From Glaciecola siphonariae (GTDB taxonomy: Bacteria > Pseudomonadota > Gammaproteobacteria > Enterobacterales > Alteromonadaceae), in the NCBI RefSeq assembly GCF_042652645.1, contig NZ_JBHSGU010000002.1:2046001-2110000 (forward strand): a DNA stretch of 64,000 bases, in the 5' to 3' direction. A model generated the notes under the pieces. The model saw nothing but the letters and a program-made list of their open reading frames with translations. It was not told where the DNA came from and ran no database searches. A program made the position numbers and the translations under genes. Of the stretch, positions 38,263-45,219 are shown piece after piece. Numbering within the stretch: position 1 is the first letter of the stretch; each line of letters starts with the position of its first letter.

Positions 38263-38308
38263 ACGCTCAAGTCGAATCGCTTCTAAACGTCCGTCAACAC
38301 CACTTTGA

Positions 38309-38586
38309 TCAAGGGGTCAGGTTCCTTGAAACCGACCTGTCTGCTGTATGGAACAAAGGCGTGCCTCGATTATTTCCATGTTAAGCAACTTGGATAGATA
38401 TTTTGGGAACATTAATTCTAAAGCGGCGATAAAATTGATTCCCAACTCAAAAACAAACTTTTAAACATCTTATCTTAAATCGCTTCTATTTTTACACTAA
38501 TAGCAAAGTCATCTTTTCTATTGAGCAGAAAATCAGCTGGAGCTAAACATCAAAATAGGTTTTCAAGGAACCTGACCCCTAGATAC
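38309..38586. mobile_element. MITE copy C
   Basis: The most complete copy: left terminal repeat AGGGGTCAGGTTCCTTGA (38312-38329) and right terminal repeat TCAAGGAACCTGACCCCT (38563-38580) are perfect 18-bp inverted repeats. The element is 269 bp long between the outer ends. It truncates the Rhs gene. Confidence 0.85.
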
Positions 38587-38650
38587 AAGGAACCTGACCC
38601 CTAGATACAAGGAACCTGACCCCTAGATTAAGGAACCTGACCCCTAGATT
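38564..38650. repeat. Four tandem copies of the MITE right end
   Basis: Copies start at 38564, 38586, 38608 and 38630 with a period of 21-22 bases. Each is AAGGAACCTGACCCCT plus AGAT and one or two further bases. The first belongs to MITE C itself. Confidence 0.9.
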
Positions 38651-38851
38651 AAAGCCAAGCGTTACGGTCAGTTAAACAGAAGGGAAGTATCAGCTATTTA
38701 TACATTCGATAAAGCGGCGTTAGAAATAGACGGTACTGAACAACCTTAATAAGTGGAATAACTAAAAAATTCTGTACGTCTTATTTTGGCCTTTGTCGCC
38801 ATATCATATAGGCCAACTGCGAAGCCAAAGGGTTAAAAGGCTAAATCGCTA
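38650..38851 (+). pseudogene. vapC 3'-end fragment (duplicate)
   Basis: About 200 bases nearly identical to 35665-35864. They encode the last 32 residues of the PIN toxin (AKRYGQLNRREVSAIYTF...GTEQP) to a TAA at 38747-38749, then the same downstream spacer. There is no start and no catalytic part. The copy begins exactly at the MITE-end array and stops where, in the first copy, MITE B begins. Confidence 0.88.
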
Positions 38852-38862
38852 GGGCGAATTAA

Positions 38863-39312
38863 TTAGCAGGACTTGCACTGTCGGCATAGTTTTAAATTAA
38901 CGAGGTGTGCGGCGATAATAAAACCTGCGCCCACAGCGATAGTGAAGGGCTCGTAAGCCTCGCCAAAAATATCTTTATTCCAATAGATTAACCCGCCAAG
39001 ACTCAATGAATATAGGGGGTAGAGCTGACGATGATATTGCTTAAATCCAATAAACAGTGCCGCAAAGCCCACCACAATAGAAATTGTTAGTATGCCACGC
39101 TCAAACCAGTCTTGTGCCACGAATGACGAGGCGAGCAAGGGTAAAACTGGCAAAAGCAAAGGTAATAATAAGCAGTGCACTGCGCACATTGCAGATACCC
39201 ATACGCCAAGCTTGTCGAGCACTCGATTGTTAAGCGGAACCCTTTTTAGAGACACATCATCGCCCTCTACTTCGTTCGCGTGAGCAACTATGTTCGAACT
39301 TTTTATTTGCAC
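38863..39312 (-). CDS. MerC-family membrane protein
   Basis: A 149-residue inner-membrane protein with four helices. The first helix carries the MerC metal-binding pair in AMCAVHCLLLPLLLP, and Cys residues recur at the C-terminus (LCRQCKSC). MerC transports mercury in mer operons, but there is no mer context here; the two Zur-box-like sites upstream suggest a role under zinc shortage. It starts at ATG 39312. Confidence 0.8.
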   Translation of the reverse strand: MQIKSSNIVAHANEVEGDDVSLKRVPLNNRVLDKLGVWVSAMCAVHCLLLPLLLPVLPLLASSFVAQDWFERGILTISIVVGFAALFIGFKQYHRQLYPLYSLSLGGLIYWNKDIFGEAYEPFTIAVGAGFIIAAHLVNLKLCRQCKSC

Positions 39313-39399
39313 AGACGTTTACCTGCCTTGAATGATTACTTTGTTTAGCGGATGAGCTGCCAGCAAAATATCATCTTGATGAATCAATTCGCATGCGTG

Positions 39400-39416
39400 A
39401 TGTAATACTATAACAT
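39400..39416. promoter_or_regulatory. Zur-box-like site 1
   Basis: ATGTAATACTATAACAT matches the gammaproteobacterial Zur consensus ATGTTATANTATAACAT (recalled from the literature) at all but one position. It lies about 90 bases upstream of the merC-like start. Confidence 0.65.
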
Positions 39417-39430
39417 TAAACGCTGCACGA

Positions 39431-39447
39431 ATGAAATACTATTACAT
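39431..39447. promoter_or_regulatory. Zur-box-like site 2
   Basis: ATGAAATACTATTACAT shares the ATACTAT core with site 1, 31 bases away (about three helical turns), and differs from the consensus at three positions. Confidence 0.5.
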
Positions 39448-39483
39448 CTAAATCTCATTTTTGTGCAAAGCTAAGATATAAAT

Positions 39484-40341
39484 TTATTTTGGCGCGGAAG
39501 ACTGAGGCTCAGCATTGCTAATCGCAAGCGCTGTAGAGACGGTTGTTTGATTAGGCTTATCGTTATCTATGGCGTGATTAGACTGAACTAACATGGGGTT
39601 AATTCTGAATTTATCGGTTTCCCTCAGGTATTCACTTATTGTCACCACTTCAATATCGTCGGGCAGTTTAGCTAAGGCTTCTTTTAGGTAAGTCACGCTC
39701 ACTTTATGTGGATGCGCAATCCCAATTGCTTTTCCGTTTCGTCTTGCTCGTTTAATAAGTTTTTCAAACTGCTTGTCGATAAAAGCGGTGTTTCTTTCGT
39801 GATCCAGAAAAACATGGCGTGTGGCTGAGCTTAAACCGAATTCTTTGGCAATGCTCCCTGCTTTGGTGAACTTGGTAGTGCGACTGTCAATAAAAAACAT
39901 GTTGCTTTGCGTAAGCGAGCGCATCACAGTCTGCATAGGGAGTGTCATTTGGGTAAGCTTGCTGCCCATGTGATTATTCACGCCCACCGCATGGGGTACC
40001 GTGCTTAGCGCAGCATGCAGTGCGTTCTCTAGCTCCTGCGGATACATACTTGAAAGCAAAGGGCCCTCGCCTAGCGCTTCACCATTCAGTGATTCCATAG
40101 GCATGTGAAGCATAACCTCACGATTTTGCTGTGCAGCGGTAAATGAAAACGGGGTAGAGTAACGGGTGTGAGGTAAGATTGAGAATGTCACGCTTCTAGG
40201 TAGCTCAAAGGCATATTTATCTGCCGCCTTAGCTCCGATATCGTCTATTATTATAGCGATTTTCGACGTCGACCTTTCGCTTGCGTTAGCACACGCAAAA
40301 ACAGTCAACATAGCCATTAGGGTCAATATTTGCTTTAACAC
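39484..40341 (-). CDS. Divergent polysaccharide deacetylase family protein (YibQ)
   Basis: A 285-residue exported protein: signal peptide LKQILTLMAMLTVFACANA, then the divergent polysaccharide deacetylase fold (KIAIIIDDIG, MLHMPMES, NNHMGSKLT, FIDSRT). The Asp pair and His residues match a NodB-like metal site. The role in the envelope is not established; E. coli YibQ sits beside envC, whereas here the neighbours are an aminotransferase-type lyase and a MerC-like gene. Confidence 0.88.
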   Translation of the reverse strand: MLKQILTLMAMLTVFACANASERSTSKIAIIIDDIGAKAADKYAFELPRSVTFSILPHTRYSTPFSFTAAQQNREVMLHMPMESLNGEALGEGPLLSSMYPQELENALHAALSTVPHAVGVNNHMGSKLTQMTLPMQTVMRSLTQSNMFFIDSRTTKFTKAGSIAKEFGLSSATRHVFLDHERNTAFIDKQFEKLIKRARRNGKAIGIAHPHKVSVTYLKEALAKLPDDIEVVTISEYLRETDKFRINPMLVQSNHAIDNDKPNQTTVSTALAISNAEPQSSAPK

Positions 40342-40406
40342 AGCGTTAGTATTCAGTCATTTATTGTTAGGTTATCAATGTATTGCAAGAACTGCACCCA
40401 CTTTCA

Positions 40407-41540
40407 TCACACGGCCTCTCCAGAAAGTCTTGCGACAATCTCTTCTAGGTAAGAACGCGCACATCCAAAGTTGATGCGAAAGCAATGCGCCTGCCCAAAA
40501 TCAGCGCCGGGTGAGGGGCCTACTCCGCGCGCCTCGCACCATTTCTGGGTATTCTCAATACCTAGTCCGCTTGCATCTACCCAGAGTAAAAAGGTAGCTT
40601 CAGGCGCAGTGCACGACAAACCGGGAATTTGATTAATAGCCTTAACCAAGTAATCGCGATTAGCTCGTAGGTAGGCAAGCTGAGCATCGTACCATTTATC
40701 GCATTGCGTAAATGCAGCTTCAGTTGCCTCTAAACCCATCACGTTTACCCAAGGAACAATGCCCGCGCCAGCGTTAACAAAAGCACTTCGCAACTTAGGA
40801 TTTGGAATGATCGCAAACGAAGTGCCCAAACCTGCTACATTAAATGTTTTACTCGCAGCCATTAGCGTAACAGAATGCTGTTCCAATGCAGGATGCTTAG
40901 ACGCAGGAACGTGTTCAAGTTCATCTAATATCAAATCACAGTGTATTTCATCGCTGCATATTGATATATCATGGCGATTGCAAATGTCGGCAACTCTATC
41001 AAGCTCTGCTCTAGTCATAACACTGCCGGCAGGGTTCATTGGATTACACATAATGAACAGGTGGGTAGTCGGTTTTGAGGCATGTTGCTCTAGGGCATCA
41101 AAATCTAGCGTCCAGCGACCGTTTTCTAGCACAGTAGGCACGCATAGTTGCTCACGCTCGTTAATTCGCGGAGCTGCAAGTAAAGGTGGGTAGTTAGGCG
41201 TTTGTACAATAATCCCTTCATTTTGCTTCGAAAATGCCTTGCTCGCCATATTAAAAGCTGGCACAACACCTGGCGTCCACACAATCCAGTTTGTTTCTAT
41301 CTCCCAATCGTAACGCTTTTTACACCAGTGCTTAATAGCCTGCAGTGCACCGCGGTGGTGCTTAGGTAAAGTGTAGCCAAGCAAGCCATGCTCGGTTCGC
41401 TTTAATAAAGCATCTAAAATGGGCTGGGCACATCTAAATTCTGTGTCGGCTATCCAGCAAGGCAAAATATTTGTGTCTTTGTACTTTTCCCATTTGTAGG
41501 CATAGGAGCTGGCACGATCGGGTTTTTGGTCGAAATTCAT
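40407..41540 (-). CDS. MalY/PatB-type PLP-dependent C-S lyase
   Basis: A fold-type I aminotransferase-like enzyme of 377 residues. The PLP-lysine lies in MAASKTFNVAGLG; further motifs are CNPMNPAGSV and CSDEIHCDLIL. MalY/PatB proteins cleave cystathionine or cysteine conjugates to thiol, pyruvate and ammonia; MalY in E. coli also represses MalT. The start at ATG 41540 gives the usual N-terminus (FDQKPDRASSYAYKWEKY). Confidence 0.9.
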   Translation of the reverse strand: MNFDQKPDRASSYAYKWEKYKDTNILPCWIADTEFRCAQPILDALLKRTEHGLLGYTLPKHHRGALQAIKHWCKKRYDWEIETNWIVWTPGVVPAFNMASKAFSKQNEGIIVQTPNYPPLLAAPRINEREQLCVPTVLENGRWTLDFDALEQHASKPTTHLFIMCNPMNPAGSVMTRAELDRVADICNRHDISICSDEIHCDLILDELEHVPASKHPALEQHSVTLMAASKTFNVAGLGTSFAIIPNPKLRSAFVNAGAGIVPWVNVMGLEATEAAFTQCDKWYDAQLAYLRANRDYLVKAINQIPGLSCTAPEATFLLWVDASGLGIENTQKWCEARGVGPSPGADFGQAHCFRINFGCARSYLEEIVARLSGEAV

Positions 41541-41852
41541 AGGGCCTTATGCTTCTTTATTGTTATTTTTTGTCGCTGTATTTCCTTGATATGTTGCATC
41601 AATACCAAGTAAAGATGAGTGCGAGACTATCAAGTTCCGCTTAACAACTACTCTTAGCGATTCTGTATGAATGCCGTAAGACTAACATGGAATTTTTTCT
41701 CATCAAATATTGCTTATGTTATGGCATATAACCAAGCTTGCGGTGTTGCATATGCTAGGGCCTTGTTTATCTCCAGCATCTTGGTAAAAGCAATAATATG
41801 CGAGCTAAAACAATCTACACACGCTTAGATATCGGTTACCATATGGTCGGTT
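41541..41852. other. Intergenic region, no gene seen
   Basis: The 312 bases separate divergent malY-type and SDR genes and must hold both promoters. I see no convincing operator, repeat or small gene. Confidence 0.5.
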
Positions 41853-42668
41853 TTGCTACATTTAAGGTGTTTCATTATTTCTTCAATTTTAATCACAGGT
41901 TACGCCAGCGGTCTTGGCCGCGAGCTCGCCGAACAATATCTTACAAAAGGCTATAGCTTACTGTTGGTAGATAAGCAGGCAAACCCAGAGTTGCAAGAAA
42001 GCCTGCAGGCCGGTGCAAGCATGCAGCAAAAAGTCCATTTTTTGCATGTCGACATAACCGAACCGGCTACTCTCAAGCAGCAACTCGACTACGCAGTGCG
42101 CAAATTTGGTCAAATTGATATCTGTATTCACTGTGCCGGTATATTAATTTCTAAACCCTTTTTGCACACCAGCCATGACGAGTTCCAAACCATTATGGAT
42201 ATTAATGTTATTGGCACAAGAAACGTGGTCGCCTCTGTCATTCCTCATCTCGATAACGGCGCGCAATTGGCACTGGTAGCGTCTATGGCAGGCATAAGCG
42301 GTGTATATGGGTATTCGTCTTATGGGGCCACAAAATTTGCCGTTGTAGGGATGGCGCGGGCGCTGCAGTTAGAACTTGCTGCGCTAGGCATTGATGTAAG
42401 CATTATTTGTCCGCCCTCCATCGACACTCCCATGGTACAGGCAGAGTCACGCTCTATTCACCCAGCAACAAAAGCAATCAAAGATATGGCTGGCACCTTA
42501 ACTGTGCCTGAGGCCGCAGCATATATCATCAAAGGTTTGCTAAAGCGTAAGCCGTTGATTATTCCGGGTAAGCGCGCTAAGTCTATTTATTATGCTGAGC
42601 GCTTTCTTCCCAGCCTTATGCTACGCAAGTTTACGCAATGGTTAATCAGTCGCCACACGCATAAATAG
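41853..42668 (+). CDS. Short-chain dehydrogenase/reductase
   Basis: A classical SDR of about 265-271 residues: NAD(P)-binding ILITGYASGLGRELA, then CIHCAGI (the NNAG position is HCAG), and the active-site Ser/Tyr/Lys (LVASMAGISGVYGYSSYGATKFA). The C-terminus is basic. Substrate unknown. The start is doubtful: the frame contains a TTG at 41853 with a poor ribosome site and no ATG or GTG before the Rossmann motif; an ATT at 41874 or 41877 follows a good AAGGTG and gives the expected N-terminus. Confidence 0.85.
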   Translation: MLHLRCFIISSILITGYASGLGRELAEQYLTKGYSLLLVDKQANPELQESLQAGASMQQKVHFLHVDITEPATLKQQLDYAVRKFGQIDICIHCAGILISKPFLHTSHDEFQTIMDINVIGTRNVVASVIPHLDNGAQLALVASMAGISGVYGYSSYGATKFAVVGMARALQLELAALGIDVSIICPPSIDTPMVQAESRSIHPATKAIKDMAGTLTVPEAAAYIIKGLLKRKPLIIPGKRAKSIYYAERFLPSLMLRKFTQWLISRHTHK

Positions 42669-42722
42669 GCGTGTGCGTATAGTAAGTTTATAGTAGCAAG
42701 AGCCACTGTAAAAATGCCCATA

Positions 42723-42756
42723 AAAAAACGCTCAATGTTGCCATTGAGCGTTTTTT
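42723..42756. terminator. Bidirectional terminator between the SDR gene and typA
   Basis: AAAAACGCTCAATG pairs with CATTGAGCGTTTTT, with a short TTGC loop and A/T tracts on both sides. Confidence 0.85.
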
Positions 42757-42774
42757 GTATTCTTAAGCGGAAAC

Positions 42775-44610
42775 TTAGCCTTCTTTTGACTTAGTTCGCG
42801 AATCTCGCTTACGCTCGTTTTCAGTGAGCAATTTCTTACGTAAGCGGATGCTTACTGGCGTTACTTCAACTAATTCATCGTCATCAATAAACTCAAGCGC
42901 TTGCTCCAACGACATTTTCACTGGCGGCACGAGTGTTTGAGCCTCATCGGTACCCGATGCACGAACGTTAGTAAGCTGCTTACCTTTAAGCGCATTTACT
43001 GTCAGGTCGTTTTCACGGCTGTGAATACCGATAATCATCCCTTCGTAAACCTCAACTCCATGCCCAATGAACAAACGACCGCGCTCTTGCAAGTTAAACA
43101 AGGCATTAGTTAGTGCCTTGCCCGCAGCATTGGCAATCAAAACACCGTTTTTACGCTGACCAATTGTGCCGCCTTTGTGCGGGCCATAATGATCAAATGA
43201 ATGGTAAAGCAAACCAGAGCCAGACGTTAAAGTCATAAACTCTGTTTGAAATCCGATAAGACCACGGCTTGGAATAATGAAGTCCATTCGAATGCGGCCA
43301 CGACCATCTGGCGACATGTTAGTGAGCTCGGCTTTACGCAAACCTAATTGCTCCATGAGCGACCCTTGATGCTGCTCTTCACAGTCAATGGTAAGCGTCT
43401 CAAACGGTTCCATTAGTTTACCGTCTTCTTCTTTTAAAATTACCTCAGGGCGCGAAACCGCAAGTTCGTAACCCTCTCGGCGCATGTTTTCAATTAAAAT
43501 ACCTAGGTGAAGCTCACCACGTCCAGATACTCTAAACTTGTCTGGGTTATCTGTTTCTTCTACGCGCAAGGCTACGTTGTGCACTAGCTCGTTTTGCAGT
43601 CTTTCAAGAATGTTACGAGAGGTAACAAACTTACCCTCTTTACCCGAAAATGGAGACGTATTTACTTGGAAAGTCATCGTTACCGTAGGCTCATCTACAG
43701 AAAGCAAAGGTAGTGCTTCTACTTTCGAAGGATCGCACACGGTGTCTGAAATTTTTAGCTCACCCAATCCAGTAATTGCAACAATGTCACCCGCCGAACC
43801 TTCGTCTACATCGTGTCGGTCGAGCCCTAAGTAACCTAATACTTTACTGACTTTTCCGTTACGTGTGCCGCCTGCTGCCATAGCAACAGTGACTTGTTGA
43901 TTAACTCTAACCTTACCACGTTTAATACGGCCTACACCGATAACGCCAACGTAGCTGTTGTAATCAAGCTGTGAAATTTGCATTTGGAAACCACCCTCTG
44001 AATCTGCATCAGGTGGAGCGACTTGCTTAACGATTGTTTCAAACAATGGCGTCATATCATCGCTAGGCACATCGGCATCTAACGACGCCCAGCCGTTTAG
44101 CGCTGACGCGTAGACAACTTGAAAATCTAGCTGGTCATCGGTTGCACCAAGGTTGTCAAAAAGGTCAAAAACTTGATCCATTACCCAATCTGGACGAGCG
44201 CCTGGCTTGTCAATCTTGTTGATAACAACAATCGGCTTGAGGCCTTGGGCGAAGGCTTTTTGGGTTACAAAGCGCGTTTGCGGCATCGGACCTTCTTGCG
44301 CATCAACCAACAACAATACAGAGTCTGCCATTGACATAACACGCTCTACTTCACCGCCAAAGTCGGCGTGTCCTGGGGTGTCAACAATGTTAATACGGTA
44401 GTCGTTCCAGTTAATGGCTGTGTTTTTCGCCAAAATAGTAATACCGCGCTCTTTTTCAATATCGTTAGAGTCCATTACGCGCTCTTCAGCGTCGCCGCGG
44501 TTGGTAAGGGTACCAGACTGCTGAAGCAGCTTGTCAACCAGCGTTGTTTTTCCGTGGTCAACGTGGGCAATGATGGCGATATTTCTTAATTGTGCGATAG
44601 GGGCAGACAT
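42775..44610 (-). CDS. typA: Ribosome-binding translational GTPase TypA/BipA
   Basis: A 611-residue EF-G-like GTPase used in 50S assembly and growth under cold or stress. G1 is AHVDHGKTTLVDKLL, G3 DTPGHADFGGEVER, G4 NKIDKPGARPD; the BipA-specific C-terminal domain follows (GLIGFQTEFMTLTSG). The start is ATG 44610, giving MSAPIAQLRNIAIIAHVDHGKT; a longer open frame upstream has no family similarity. It is divergent from glnA, as in E. coli. Confidence 0.97.
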   Translation of the reverse strand: MSAPIAQLRNIAIIAHVDHGKTTLVDKLLQQSGTLTNRGDAEERVMDSNDIEKERGITILAKNTAINWNDYRINIVDTPGHADFGGEVERVMSMADSVLLLVDAQEGPMPQTRFVTQKAFAQGLKPIVVINKIDKPGARPDWVMDQVFDLFDNLGATDDQLDFQVVYASALNGWASLDADVPSDDMTPLFETIVKQVAPPDADSEGGFQMQISQLDYNSYVGVIGVGRIKRGKVRVNQQVTVAMAAGGTRNGKVSKVLGYLGLDRHDVDEGSAGDIVAITGLGELKISDTVCDPSKVEALPLLSVDEPTVTMTFQVNTSPFSGKEGKFVTSRNILERLQNELVHNVALRVEETDNPDKFRVSGRGELHLGILIENMRREGYELAVSRPEVILKEEDGKLMEPFETLTIDCEEQHQGSLMEQLGLRKAELTNMSPDGRGRIRMDFIIPSRGLIGFQTEFMTLTSGSGLLYHSFDHYGPHKGGTIGQRKNGVLIANAAGKALTNALFNLQERGRLFIGHGVEVYEGMIIGIHSRENDLTVNALKGKQLTNVRASGTDEAQTLVPPVKMSLEQALEFIDDDELVEVTPVSIRLRKKLLTENERKRDSRTKSKEG

Positions 44611-44852
44611 GAATTTACTCTCAAAACAAAAAACGCATCCTACAGCCAGCTGACATTTAGCAAGCATAGATGCGAAACAATTGGCGGCGGATTGTACAGC
44701 TTTAACAGCCATAGCGCTAATAAATTTAGACGCAAATCGGTTTTTTCAGAAAAAACACATGAAATCAGACATGCGGTTTACATCACAGTAACCTTATCCT
44801 CTATTGTTTGTAAAATAATGCTTGATAACAAACGGGGTAACGATCAGTAGAC

Positions 44853-44893
44853 AAAAAAACAAGCGCCTTACTTAAATTGCCCAGCGGCTTGTT
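44853..44893 (-). terminator. Terminator-like hairpin upstream of typA
   Basis: On the minus strand AACAAGC pairs with GCTTGTT across a loop of about 22 bases and runs into T7. No coding sequence precedes it on that strand, so it could end a small RNA or act as an attenuator in the typA leader. Confidence 0.5.
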
Positions 44894-44939
44894 AATTTCT
44901 TCGCCTGACGGCGCGACAGGACAAAGCGACAGAACTCTT

Positions 44940-44956
44940 TGCACTAAAATGATCAC
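44940..44956. promoter_or_regulatory. NtrC-binding-site candidate 1
   Basis: TGCACTAAAATGATCAC keeps the left half and centre of the NtrC consensus TGCACCAAAATGGTGCA; the right half is poor. Confidence 0.45.
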
Positions 44957-44971
44957 CAGACCCAGGTAAAT

Positions 44972-44988
44972 CGCACTATTACAGTGCA
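44972..44988. promoter_or_regulatory. NtrC-binding-site candidate 2
   Basis: CGCACTATTACAGTGCA is a good dyad (GCACT/AGTGC) in the NtrC form, 73 bases upstream of the sigma-54 promoter. Confidence 0.6.
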
Positions 44989-45060
44989 ATAACGGCAATT
45001 TTCATGAACGCTTTTCTAGTTAACCTTAATATAATCAGCCACTTAAAACTGATTTACTTA

Positions 45061-45076
45061 TGGCATGAATATCGCT
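45061..45076 (+). promoter_or_regulatory. Sigma-54 promoter of glnA
   Basis: TGGCATGAATATCGCT fits TGGCAC-N5-TTGCT with one change in each element and the invariant GG and GC at the right 10-base spacing. With NtrC-like sites upstream it mirrors glnAp2. Confidence 0.7.
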
Positions 45077-45219
45077 ACTTTGCGGGCAAGGTGCGCCTGT
45101 AGATTCAACGGCCGCAACGTGCTATTAATAATGTAGCGCTGCCGTTAGGATACGCGTAAAACCCACATGGAACACCTGAGCTCACGTGATCCGCACAACA
45201 TATTTTTTGGAGGACAACT

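Larger units (their letters stand above)
44611..45219. other. Divergent typA/glnA control region
   Basis: A gene-free 609 bases. It holds a minus-strand terminator-like hairpin (44853-44893), two NtrC-like sites (44940 and 44972), a sigma-54 promoter (45061) and a leader of about 130 bases before glnA. Short frames here look non-coding. Confidence 0.7.

Noticed and set aside
38863..39312. Mercury-resistance (mer) operon
   Set aside because: Only a MerC-like gene is present; merA, merT, merP and merR are absent.
44801..44998. Minus-strand 65-codon frame in the glnA/typA gap
   Set aside because: It crosses the terminator-like hairpin and an NtrC-like site and has no ribosome site; non-coding use is more likely.
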